Assembly (NCBI RefSeq): GCF_025822605.1
Contig: NZ_JACKTY010000046.1
Location: forward strand, 1 to 64,000
DNA from: Mycolicibacterium komossense
GTDB lineage: Bacteria > Actinomycetota > Actinomycetes > Mycobacteriales > Mycobacteriaceae
Length of the DNA: 64,000 nucleotides
Reading direction: 5' to 3'
Below, in pieces: positions 26,411-34,632 of the stretch (positions within the stretch are counted from its first letter, which is position 1; each line of letters starts with the position of its first letter). A model generated the notes under the pieces. It had not been told where the DNA came from and did not search any database. It saw only the letters and a list, made by a program, of their open reading frames with translations. The position numbers and the translations under genes were made by a program.

Positions 26411-27427
26411 CTAGACTCCGATCTGTTCGCTGTCAGCAGCAGGGAGCTGCGCGGGCGGGCCTGGCTGTGGGTCGAGGACGGCACGCAACCACTGGATCGT
26501 CTGCCGGACCCCGTCGACGAGGTCGACACCGGGTTTCCAGCCGAGCTCACTCTCGGCCTTGGCGGCGTGCAACGCGATGGCCCGCACCTCGCCTGTCCTG
26601 GCCGCGCTGTGTCGTGGTTGTGACGTTCGACCAAGAAGCTCAGAGACGACACGGTGAATCTCAGCGACGGTGGTCTGCTGCCCGGTACCGATGTTGAAGG
26701 TGCCCGTGACATCCGCAGGTGCTTGACCGGCCTGGGCGAAAGCGTCCACGACATCGCCAACAAAGACGTAGTCGCGCGCGGCGGTGCCGTCGCCATAGAT
26801 GATGGTCGGCCCGCCGTTGATCATGGCCTTACCGAAGATGGTGATCACGCCTGCCTCGCCGTACGGATTCTGCCTGGGGCCGTAGACGTTTGCCAAAGCC
26901 AGGCAGATTGGCGCCATCCCATACATCCACGCATAGGCACCCAAGTACATCTCACCGGCCAGCTTGGATACACCGTACGGTGACAAGGGAGCCGGCAGCA
27001 CTTCTTCACCGACGGGCAGATAGGCCGGCGCACCGTAACGGGACCCACCCGACGCGGCGTACACGATCCGCCGTACCCCAGCGAGCCGGGCCGCCTCACA
27101 CAGATTGATTGTCCCCAAAATGTTTTTGGCAGCATCGAATTGAGGGTTGGAGACCGATGTTCGGACATCGACTTGAGCCGCGAGGTGGAAGATGATGTCC
27201 GGATTGTTGCCTGCCACTATGCCAGTCAGTTCTGGCGCAGTGATATCGCCCCGAACCAGCCTGAACTGTCCTGGGTAGAACTCGTTGATGCGCTCGGCCC
27301 GCGCCAGATTGGCCTCGACACCCGTACTGAGATTGTCGAGCCCGACTACCCAGTGACCGTCAGCCAGAAGCCGATCCACCAAGTTGGATCCTATGAAGCC
27401 GGCCGCGCCGGTTACCAAAGCACGCAC
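26411..27427 (-). CDS. NAD-dependent sugar-nucleotide epimerase/dehydratase
   Basis: 338 aa from GTG 27427, which is preceded by GGGGGAA at good spacing; the longer ATG reading lacks family similarity before VRALVTG. Extended SDR: LVTGAAGFIGS for NAD, LAAQVDVRTSV, and active-site YGVSKLAGE (Y-x3-K). It resembles UDP-glucose/UDP-GlcNAc 4-epimerases (GalE-like) and probably makes a UDP-sugar precursor for the operon's glycosyltransferases. A 99-bp gap separates it from glmS. Confidence 0.85.
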   Translation of the reverse strand: MRALVTGAAGFIGSNLVDRLLADGHWVVGLDNLSTGVEANLARAERINEFYPGQFRLVRGDITAPELTGIVAGNNPDIIFHLAAQVDVRTSVSNPQFDAAKNILGTINLCEAARLAGVRRIVYAASGGSRYGAPAYLPVGEEVLPAPLSPYGVSKLAGEMYLGAYAWMYGMAPICLALANVYGPRQNPYGEAGVITIFGKAMINGGPTIIYGDGTAARDYVFVGDVVDAFAQAGQAPADVTGTFNIGTGQQTTVAEIHRVVSELLGRTSQPRHSAARTGEVRAIALHAAKAESELGWKPGVDLVDGVRQTIQWLRAVLDPQPGPPAQLPAADSEQIGV

Positions 27428-27526
27428 TGTTTTCCCCCAACTGGTTGCTTTTGAACGCTGATTGTCATGAAACGACACCCTGGGTGCCCTGTCCGGCTCC
27501 GGACTGTCCGCCACTACGCCATCGAG

Positions 27527-29314
27527 TCACTCCACCGTCACGGATTTGGCCAAATTCCTTGGCTTGTCAACATCGAAGCCCAAGAAGAGAGCCAGATTCC
27601 GGGCCAGTATCTGCAGCGGCACAATGGTCTCTATCGGACCCCAGGGAGCGGACAGCTCACCTGTCACGGGGACGGTGCTCCCGAGGGAACCGACGCTGAT
27701 GATGCGACCCCCGCGCGCCTGAACTTCAGCGATGTTGTTGGCCAGCTTGGAGTCTGCGTTGTCGACGACCACCACCGGGGTGCCTGAACTGATCAACGCC
27801 AACGGGCCGTGCTTGAGCTCACCCGCCGGATAGTGCTCGGCCCATCGGTAGCTGAGTTCCTTCAACTTCAGCGCGCCCTCGGCCGCATACGGTATCCCGG
27901 TGCCCCTGGCGATGAAGATGAACCCCGGGGCGTCCGCCAGCTCCTCGGCGATCGGGGGTACCAAGCACTTGGCCACAGTTCCCGCCGACGAAAGCTGAGC
28001 CGGTATCCGCCGAAGGTCATCGACCAACCGATTTGCCGCGGACCTGCCGAGGCAGCCATTGGCAGCCAGTGCCGAGACCATCACTGCGACGCCGGCTACA
28101 ACCTGACACACGAACGTCTTCGTCGCCGCCACACCGATTTCTGGCCCTGCCAAGCAGTTCACGACCGCATCTGCGCGCCGGGCCAACGTAGAGTGCGGGT
28201 TATTGGTAAGAGCCAACATCGCCGGATCGACCGCTCGCCTGGAGACGATCGCATTCAGGACATCCGAGGTTTCGCCGGACTGACTGATCGCAAGGCACAG
28301 GGCACCGGGCTCCACGATCTCCCCAGCGGACTCGCTGGCAACGCTGAAGCTGGCCGGCACTCCTCCCACCCGCCGCAACAGATTGCAGATCACCTGCCCT
28401 GCATTCAGTGACGTGCCGCAACCGATCACCTGCAGTCTGTTGAACGGCGCCAGCCCTAGGCTGTGCCAGAGTCGCCCGTTGGCGATATTTGGACCTAACT
28501 CGTCGAGAACCCGCGACACCGCGGTGGGCTGCTCATCGATCTCTTTGGCCATGAAGTCGGCATGTCCGTTGAGGCCATCCTCGCCGTTACGCCAGATACA
28601 CTGCCGAACAACAGGTTTGCGCCCGTTCTTACCGGCCGACTGGCCGGCACTGCTCACCGACAGCTCGATGACGTCGCCGTCCCCGAGGACCGTAAAGTCA
28701 TCAGTCCACTCGGCGATGGCGGCGATGTCGCTGGCAGCGAAATCGCCGTGCTCAGTGCGCGCGACGAGTAGCGGTGAGCCGTTTGCGGCTACTACCACCC
28801 GACCCGTGCGCTCCTCCAAAACCGCTATGGCCCAGGACCCTTCGATCGAAGCCAGAGCGGCCTGCACCGCGCAGAGTAAGTCACCTGAGATGGTCAGACA
28901 ATCTTCGATCAGGTGACACAGGACCTCACTGTCGACACCGGTAGCGAAGTGGTGACCCGAGATCGACAGCGCCTGCCTGAGTTCGTGCGCGTTCTCGATA
29001 ATTCCGTTGTGCACCAGACTAATCCGGCCAGTGCAGTCGGTGTGCGGGTGTGCGTTCGCCTCTGTCGCCGGCCCGTGTGTCGCCCACCGCGTGTGGCCGA
29101 TGCCGACACGGTCGAGCTCATATCCGGTGCCGCCGCGGATCGCGCGGTCCAGCGCATCGATACGTTCTACCGTCCGGATCCGAACTACCTGGCCACCAGT
29201 GGTTTTCACGGCCACCCCGACCGAGTCGTAGCCCCGGTACTCCAGCCTGCGGAGTGCGACAAGCAGATAGTCGACGGCCGGCGCGTGGGTGCGGCACGCA
29301 ATGATCCCGCACAT
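27527..29314 (-). CDS. glmS: glucosamine-6-phosphate synthase (glutamine-hydrolysing), GlmS paralogue
   Basis: 595 aa. Start set at ATG 29314 so that Cys2 (MCGIIACRT) becomes the N-terminal nucleophile of the class II glutaminase domain. Two SIS domains follow (IGCGTSLNAG, AISQSGETSDV, ARGTGIPYAAEGALKLKELSY), ending with the conserved DKPRNLAKSVTVE. It makes glucosamine-6-P from fructose-6-P and glutamine. Mycobacteria normally have a housekeeping GlmS elsewhere, so this copy is probably dedicated to amino-sugar supply for the glycan. I saw no glmS ribozyme-like leader in the 149 bp before it, though folding was not computed. Confidence 0.9.
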   Translation of the reverse strand: MCGIIACRTHAPAVDYLLVALRRLEYRGYDSVGVAVKTTGGQVVRIRTVERIDALDRAIRGGTGYELDRVGIGHTRWATHGPATEANAHPHTDCTGRISLVHNGIIENAHELRQALSISGHHFATGVDSEVLCHLIEDCLTISGDLLCAVQAALASIEGSWAIAVLEERTGRVVVAANGSPLLVARTEHGDFAASDIAAIAEWTDDFTVLGDGDVIELSVSSAGQSAGKNGRKPVVRQCIWRNGEDGLNGHADFMAKEIDEQPTAVSRVLDELGPNIANGRLWHSLGLAPFNRLQVIGCGTSLNAGQVICNLLRRVGGVPASFSVASESAGEIVEPGALCLAISQSGETSDVLNAIVSRRAVDPAMLALTNNPHSTLARRADAVVNCLAGPEIGVAATKTFVCQVVAGVAVMVSALAANGCLGRSAANRLVDDLRRIPAQLSSAGTVAKCLVPPIAEELADAPGFIFIARGTGIPYAAEGALKLKELSYRWAEHYPAGELKHGPLALISSGTPVVVVDNADSKLANNIAEVQARGGRIISVGSLGSTVPVTGELSAPWGPIETIVPLQILARNLALFLGFDVDKPRNLAKSVTVE

Positions 29315-29463
29315 CAGCAGACCCGCCGTGCCGCCAGGAAGCGCCCGACTGATCGGCATGTAGGCACATTCGCCAGATAGTCCGCGGGATGGTCCTGAGC
29401 TAACAGTGAGATCACCCGTTTACTATCTGCGGCGGGATCGGCGCCGTCCATGGTCAATCAGAT

Positions 29464-30222
29464 CTAATTTTGATTAGACCGCGGTCTAGATCTTGTGGTG
29501 GTCCCACGGCCTGTCCGAATCGCCCGGGAGAGTGCCGCGGCCTCGGTTCGGGTGCTGACTCCGAGCTTGGTCAACAGGCTGTGGACGTGATTCTTTACCG
29601 TGTGAACGGCGATGCTGAGATGGGCCGCGATATCACGATTGGACAGACCCAGTTCCAGCATCCGCAGGATCTGGGCCTCCCGCGCTGTGATAATTGGCTC
29701 CGCCTCAGCGGGTTTCGACTGGGCAGCCAAGGCTGAAACCTGGCGCAGCAAGATAGCCGCCACCCGCGGTGGGCAACCTGACCGTCCGGCTTCCACGGTG
29801 TCGATCAATTCAAACAGCTGGTCAAGCGAATCCGTCTTCATGTGATATCCCGCTGCGCCCCCCTCGGCGCAGGCGACAATTCCGGCTTCATCATCCTCAG
29901 CGGCACCCAGTGCGATGACCTCTCCGTCCGGATTCAGTTCAGACGCCACCCGCAACAACAGGTGCCCGCCCCGACTTGCCATATTCACCAGGGTGACGAC
30001 CGGTTTGGCGCTTTCCAGGGCCAGCACCAACGAGGACAGATCCCATGCCACGACGGGGCGGTATCTTTTCTCCACCGCGAAGGCGGCGGCCAGAGTCTGG
30101 CGATAGAGCATGCAGTCGTCGACAATCAAGATGACTCGGCTGTCGGGAACGGTGCCGGGATCCGCGCTCCCCCCTGCTCCCGATCTGATCGACACGAAGC
30201 CGGGACCGTTCTCAATGGCCAT
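29464..30222 (-). CDS. LuxR/NarL-type regulator with degenerate receiver domain (1 of 3)
   Basis: About 252 aa from ATG 30222 (a TTG at 30285 is possible but has no better ribosome site). N-terminal receiver-like domain starts VILIVDDCML, but the phosphoacceptor position reads VTLVNMAS, with Asn instead of Asp; the later lysine is kept (GYHMKTDS). The C-terminal LuxR HTH is intact (ITAREAQILRMLELGLSNRDIA, HTVKNHVHSLLTKLGVS). It probably binds DNA without canonical phosphorylation. Closest of the three regulators to the glycan operon and read in the same direction, so a likely controller of it. A short dyad (TCTAAT-TTTG-ATTAGA) spans its stop codon. Confidence 0.8.
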   Translation of the reverse strand: MAIENGPGFVSIRSGAGGSADPGTVPDSRVILIVDDCMLYRQTLAAAFAVEKRYRPVVAWDLSSLVLALESAKPVVTLVNMASRGGHLLLRVASELNPDGEVIALGAAEDDEAGIVACAEGGAAGYHMKTDSLDQLFELIDTVEAGRSGCPPRVAAILLRQVSALAAQSKPAEAEPIITAREAQILRMLELGLSNRDIAAHLSIAVHTVKNHVHSLLTKLGVSTRTEAAALSRAIRTGRGTTTRSRPRSNQN

Positions 30223-30662
30223 CGACGGTCGACCGCCGACCAGTAGCGACGGCCTGTTCAGGAATCTTCTGGTCACACACTTCAACAGTTGCTCGTGTGG
30301 TTGGCACAGTCGTCACAGCTCCTCTCGAAAGCGCCGAGGTAACTGTGCTCACAGCGCCCTTCGTTCGCCGTTCGATGCGAGTCGACCGGAGCCGTGCGAG
30401 TTCACCCACGTGCGGGTCCACATCGAAGGATCAGGCGACACGGGACTACGCGCTCCCCGCCGTTGACTTCCCGACCGCACCTCAGAGCGCCGGCAGCCAT
30501 CGTTCCCACCAGCGCGCCCTAGCGGTCGTGTTGTCTCAGAAGAGAATTGACTGCAGTGTAGGTCGACGGCAGTTCCCTGACCGAAGCCCCTTTGTGTTTC
30601 ATATTGCACCGGATCACTATTCACCCGGCTTCGGGCAGTCGTACATGGACCATTGGAGTCAT
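30223..30662. other. long spacer between LuxR-type genes 1 and 2
   Basis: About 440 bp without a convincing gene on either strand. It holds the shared 18-bp motif at 30640-30657 and a 12-bp palindrome CTGTG-CT-CACAG at 30343-30354. This is probably the promoter and operator region of regulator 1. Confidence 0.5.
30611..30657 (-). promoter_or_regulatory. shared regulator-upstream element, copy 1
   Basis: On the minus strand TCCAATGGTCCATGTACG is followed 19 bases later by ATAGTG. The same two blocks with 18-base spacing occur after regulator 3 (copy 2); the 18-mers differ at one base. The two-block layout suggests an operator plus promoter core, or leftover flanks of a gene duplication. Confidence 0.5.
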
Positions 30663-31496
30663 TTATGGCGACAGCGTGCCTAGTCCACCGACGTCGAGTC
30701 GGAGTGACCTCGAATACGCCGCCGCCTGTGCCCTGGTGCTGACGCCGAGCTTGTTCAGCACGCTGTGTACGTGATTCTTCACTGTATGAAGCGCGATACA
30801 CAAGCGGTCAGCAATGTCTCGGTTGGAAAATCCAATCTCCAGCATCTGCAGGACCTGAACCTCGCGCGCTGTGAGAACCAGTTCCTTCGGTTCAGGCTTC
30901 CGATGCGCGGCCAATGTAGAGAGTCGCTTGATGAGCACTGCAGAAACCCCTGGCGAACAATAGGACTCGTCGTTGAGTATCCTTGCCATGAGATCGAGGA
31001 GATCATCGACCGACTCTGACCTCAAGTGATAGCCCGCGACTCCAGCCTCGGCGCATCCGACGATTCCCGCTTCGTCGTCTTCGGATACGTCGATGACAAT
31101 CACCTTCGCGCGGGGCCAGCCCTGCCGTGCCACGGTGACCAGCGCTTCGGCATCGCGGGCGGTCAGACTCACCAGCACGATATCGGGTGTGAGCTCGCTC
31201 AGCGATGCACGCAGGGACCTCAGATCCCACACAGCGGAGAGCATCGAAGCGCCTCTGGCGGTGAACATTGCGACAAGACCTTCGCGGTGCAGGGTCGAGT
31301 CATCGGCGATCAAGATTGCTGCGGATGGCAGCCGCGACTCGGGTTCGACAGCGCTGGCCAGATGTAACTCACGCGGCGGTGTACGCGCGCCGAGGTCGAG
31401 GCCGCCACGGCGCGCCGGTGCCGGACGTGCCCGCCATGCGTCCGTAATTACGTCATGGGCAACGAAATTCGCGCTCCCCTCCGAGGACGGTGTCAT
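30663..31496 (-). CDS. LuxR/NarL-type regulator with degenerate receiver domain (2 of 3)
   Basis: 277 aa. A variable 58-residue N-terminus precedes the receiver-like domain (AILIADDSTLHREGL). The phosphoacceptor segment is IVLVSLTA, with Ser where Asp is expected, and the conserved lysine is Arg (GYHLRSES), so canonical phosphotransfer is unlikely. C-terminal HTH intact (LTAREVQVLQMLEIGFSNRDIA, HTVKNHVHSVLNKLGVS). Clearly paralogous to its two neighbours, sharing EDDEAGIVGCAEAGVAGYH. No ribosome site is obvious before ATG 31496. Confidence 0.8.
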   Translation of the reverse strand: MTPSSEGSANFVAHDVITDAWRARPAPARRGGLDLGARTPPRELHLASAVEPESRLPSAAILIADDSTLHREGLVAMFTARGASMLSAVWDLRSLRASLSELTPDIVLVSLTARDAEALVTVARQGWPRAKVIVIDVSEDDEAGIVGCAEAGVAGYHLRSESVDDLLDLMARILNDESYCSPGVSAVLIKRLSTLAAHRKPEPKELVLTAREVQVLQMLEIGFSNRDIADRLCIALHTVKNHVHSVLNKLGVSTRAQAAAYSRSLRLDVGGLGTLSP

Positions 31497-31800
31497 CGCA
31501 CGGCCATGGACGCCCGGGGTGATGACTGGTGATGCAGTGCTCGGCGGCCGCAGAGAGGATTCGGATCCACCAGCCCGGCTCCTGCTGCCAATACCCGACG
31601 ATCAACGCCATCCCTCGAGCGTGCACGAGGTTGTTGAAGTTCCGAATCCTTTGCACTACAAGATGATTCGAGGCCTCGGACCGAGATCAGTTCATCAAGG
31701 CCGATACTGTGTGCTAACACTCCGCGCATTAGTCCACTATCAGGCACGTCTGGCGCCCCGTACATGGACCGTTGGAATGAACTTCTCCGGGGTCCTAGAT
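31497..31800. other. spacer between LuxR-type genes 2 and 3
   Basis: 304 bp with no convincing gene. It contains copy 2 of the shared element near its regulator-3 end and presumably the promoter of regulator 2. Confidence 0.5.
31730..31777 (-). promoter_or_regulatory. shared regulator-upstream element, copy 2
   Basis: TCCAACGGTCCATGTACG on the minus strand, then 18 bases, then ATAGTG. Matches copy 1 in 17 of 18 bases plus the second block, whereas the sequence around them is unrelated. Confidence 0.5.
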
Positions 31801-32658
31801 CTAGTTCTCGGATTGGATCTCGCTGATCCCAACTGCCCGAAAGCGGGAGGCGGCTTCGGCGCGGTTACTGACTCCGAGCTTGGCCAGCACGCTGTGAACA
31901 TGGTTCTTTACGGTGTGAATCGCGATATAGAGCTGATCGGCGATCTCACGATTGGACAGGCCCATCTCCAGCATCTGGAGGATCTGGATCTCCCGGTCTG
32001 TCAGGGCGAGGCTCTGGGCCGCGGGTTGCCTCTGGGCAGCGAGCGCAGACAGTCGGCGCAACAAGATCGCGGAGACGCGCGCTGAACACAACGACTCGCC
32101 GACAGCAACCTTGCGAATCAGAGCCAACAGATCTTCGAGAGACTCATTGCGGGTGTGGTATCCAGCAACACCAGCCTCTGCGCAGGCCACTATCTGCGAT
32201 TCATCATCCTCCGCAACGCCCAGCACGATCACCCGAACGTCAGGACTGATCTGCATCGCCCTACGCAGCAGCGCGGTGCTGTGGCTGGTCGCCATGTTGA
32301 ACAGCACGACGCTTGGAGTCGCCTCTTCCAGCACGCTCGTTAGCGACTGCATATCCCAGGCGACCCGCAGAGTGACCGCCCATTTCGATTCGACGGCAGC
32401 GACCAGGTTCTCCCGAAACAGTGTGCAATCGTCGACGATGAGAATTCGCGCGTCTGGTGAGAGCTCCCGCGCACCCGCTATCGACATCGGCCTGGTACCC
32501 GTCGCTGACGCAGACGGACTCGCTGGCACCGCTTCCGGTAGAGCACGCTGTGCGGCGGGCAGTCCATTCAAGCCGGGGCTTCGGAGTCGCCACGTATCTA
32601 ACTGATGTCGACGATCGCCACGCGACACCGGCACGCAAGGGGACGTTCCTCTCTGCAT
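31801..32658 (-). CDS. LuxR/NarL-type regulator with degenerate receiver domain (3 of 3)
   Basis: 285 aa from ATG 32658 (GGGAG 8 bases upstream; GTG 32667 is less well placed). Receiver-like domain RILIVDDCTLFRENL; the phosphoacceptor segment VVLFNMAT has Asn for Asp and the lysine position is Arg (GYHTRNES). HTH intact (LTDREIQILQMLEMGLSNREIA, HTVKNHVHSVLAKLGVS). First of three tandem paralogues transcribed towards the glycan operon. No sensor kinase gene is nearby, consistent with non-phosphorylated or ligand-based control. Confidence 0.8.
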   Translation of the reverse strand: MQRGTSPCVPVSRGDRRHQLDTWRLRSPGLNGLPAAQRALPEAVPASPSASATGTRPMSIAGARELSPDARILIVDDCTLFRENLVAAVESKWAVTLRVAWDMQSLTSVLEEATPSVVLFNMATSHSTALLRRAMQISPDVRVIVLGVAEDDESQIVACAEAGVAGYHTRNESLEDLLALIRKVAVGESLCSARVSAILLRRLSALAAQRQPAAQSLALTDREIQILQMLEMGLSNREIADQLYIAIHTVKNHVHSVLAKLGVSNRAEAASRFRAVGISEIQSEN

Positions 32659-33061
32659 ACTGATCACTCCCGGGGCGTCCGACTCGGCTTGATCGACGTG
32701 CTTGTTGCATTGTCACATCGAATCTACGAATGGGCATGCATTTACAGCAAACTCCCAGCGCTGGTGTCAATTAGTTGCCAAAACTGCCCCATCCGTCACA
32801 CTGATACTCCCGATTCCGGCCGTCAGCCTCGCTGGGATCCTTACACAACGGTGATATTTGTATCCATCAACGTCTTGAACTGGCCCGTTGTCGCCAATTC
32901 AAGATTGGCGCGCCCAGGAGGATCTCATACGGCACCAGCACACCCTCGCCGGGACGGTTAGAAACATCAACCCAAAATTTGCCAGCAACTAACTACAGCG
33001 GACAGCAGCGAGGAAATGGCACTCGCCGACGCGGATCGAGCAAATCCGGACGGTTCCGACG
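32659..33061. other. intergenic region before regulator 3
   Basis: 403 bp between regulator 3 and the ltp2 stop, with no convincing ORF. Some stretches are more AT-rich than the surroundings. It contains a perfect 7-bp dyad CGCCAAT-TCAAG-ATTGGCG at 32892-32910, about 235 bp upstream of the regulator start, which is either an operator or a factor-independent hairpin without a T-run. Confidence 0.5.
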
Positions 33062-34228
33062 TCAGCCCAGGATCAGACCCGATGTCGGCACGCCGGTGCC
33101 CGCCGTGACGAGCACATGCTCGACGTCGGGCACAGGGTTAACCGACGTTCCGCGCAGCTGTCGGACTCCTTCGGCGATGCCGTTCATCCCGTGGATGTAC
33201 GCCTCGCCGAGCTGGCCGCCGTGGGTGTTGATGGGCAGCCGCCCACCGATCTCGATCGCACCGTCGGCGATGAAGTCCTTGGCCTCACCCCACCCGCAGA
33301 AGCCCAACTCCTCCAACTGAATCAACGTGAAAGGAGTGAAGTGGTCATAGAGGATGGCGGTCTGGATATCAGTCGGCTTGAGTCCGGACTGCGCCCACAT
33401 CTGCCTACCGACCAGACCCATCTCGGGCAGGCCGTCCAGCTCGGGTCGGTAGTAGCTGACCATCGAATACTGATCGGGGCTCGATCCCTGCGCCGCCGCC
33501 TCGATGATCGCGGGCCGGTGTTTGAGATCCTTGGCCCGCTCCGGTGAGGTGATGACCAGCGCCACGCCACCGTCGGTCTCCTGGCAGCAGTCCAGCAGGC
33601 GCAGTGGTTCGGCGATCCACCGCGAATTCTGGTGCTCCTCAATGGTGATCGGCTTCTCGTAGAAGTACGCCTTCGGATTGTTCGCGGCGTGCTTGCGGTC
33701 GGCGACCGAGATCGCGCCGAAATCTCTGCTCGTCGCACCTGAGAGATGCATGTACCGCTTGGCGATCATCGCCACCTGGGCAGCGGGCGTCGAGAGCCCG
33801 TGGGGGTAGGAGAACGAGTTGTCCACCCCGGTGGAATCCGCGTTCTCGACCAGCCGCATCTGTACCTGGCCAAATCGCATGCCGGAGCGTTCGTTGAAAG
33901 CGCGATATGCCACAACACAATCCGCGACACCGGTGGCCACCGCGATCGCCGCCTGCTGGACGGTGGCACAGGCCGCACCGCCGCCGTGGTGGATCTTGGA
34001 GAAGAATTTGAGCTCTCCGATGCCGGTGGCCCGTGCGACGGCCACCTCGGTGTTGGAGTCCATGGTGAACGTCGTCATACCGTCGACGTCGGCGGGGGTC
34101 AGCCCCGCGTCGTCGAGGGCGTTGAGCACCGCCTCGGCGGCCAACCGCAACTCGCTGCGGCCGGAATTCTTCGAGAAGTCGGTGGCACCGATACCGACGA
34201 TCGCGGCCTTGCCCGAAAGCTCGCCCAT
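33062..34228 (-). CDS. ltp2: steroid-CoA retro-aldolase Ltp2 (thiolase-like lipid transfer protein)
   Basis: 388 aa thiolase-superfamily protein. With the DUF35 domain of ChsH2 it cleaves the last side-chain carbons, releasing propionyl-CoA and a 17-keto steroid. Typical SCP-x-like features: IVGIGATDFSKNSGRSE, MTTFTMDSNTEVAVARATG, HHGGGAACATVQQAAIAVATG and the C-terminal NTHGGQLGEAYIHGMNG. Its ATG overlaps the chsH1 stop (ATGA). Equivalent to Rv3540c. Confidence 0.94.
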   Translation of the reverse strand: MGELSGKAAIVGIGATDFSKNSGRSELRLAAEAVLNALDDAGLTPADVDGMTTFTMDSNTEVAVARATGIGELKFFSKIHHGGGAACATVQQAAIAVATGVADCVVAYRAFNERSGMRFGQVQMRLVENADSTGVDNSFSYPHGLSTPAAQVAMIAKRYMHLSGATSRDFGAISVADRKHAANNPKAYFYEKPITIEEHQNSRWIAEPLRLLDCCQETDGGVALVITSPERAKDLKHRPAIIEAAAQGSSPDQYSMVSYYRPELDGLPEMGLVGRQMWAQSGLKPTDIQTAILYDHFTPFTLIQLEELGFCGWGEAKDFIADGAIEIGGRLPINTHGGQLGEAYIHGMNGIAEGVRQLRGTSVNPVPDVEHVLVTAGTGVPTSGLILG

Positions 34229-34632
34229 CAGGCGTTGTCTCCGATCGTGAGCACCGCAGTGGCGATGACGTGATCGCCAAGACTGTTGCTGCCGATGATT
34301 TTCAACGTGATCAGCCCATCCTCGACCGCGGTGACCTCACCGCGGAACGTCACCGTGTCATAGGCATACCAGGGCACCCCGAGCCGCAGGCCGATCTTCT
34401 TGATGACGGCGCTGGGTCCGGCCCAGTCGGTGATAAACCGTTGCACCAGACCGGTATCGGTGAGGATGTTGACGAAGATGTCCTTAGACCCCTTGACCTG
34501 CGCCTTGTCCCGGTCGTGGTGCACATCCTGGTAGTCGCGGGTCGCGATCGCGGTGGAGACGATGAATGTCGGGTCGCCGTAGAGCTCGAGTTCGGGCAGC
34601 TTGGTACCGACTTCAATTGTGGGCGCGGTCAT
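34228..34632 (-). CDS. chsH1: MaoC-like hydratase subunit ChsH1
   Basis: 134 aa single hot-dog domain. Forms a heterotetramer with ChsH2 to hydrate the 17(20)-ene propionyl-CoA steroid intermediate. Catalytic motif ATRDYQDVHHDRDKAQ (Asp/His) and the later YDTVTFRGEV strand are present. I chose ATG 34632; the upstream in-frame extension lies inside chsH2. Overlaps chsH2 by 4 bp. Equivalent to Rv3541c. Confidence 0.93.
   Translation of the reverse strand: MTAPTIEVGTKLPELELYGDPTFIVSTAIATRDYQDVHHDRDKAQVKGSKDIFVNILTDTGLVQRFITDWAGPSAVIKKIGLRLGVPWYAYDTVTFRGEVTAVEDGLITLKIIGSNSLGDHVIATAVLTIGDNA

Noticed and set aside
29315..29463. glmS ribozyme/riboswitch leader
   Set aside because: Such ribozymes are mainly in Firmicutes, and the 149-bp gap shows only short dyads by eye, not the expected multi-helix core. 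Not computed.
32605..32961. Plus-strand ORF upstream of regulator 3
   Set aside because: No family features and it overlaps the regulator's start; composition looks non-coding.
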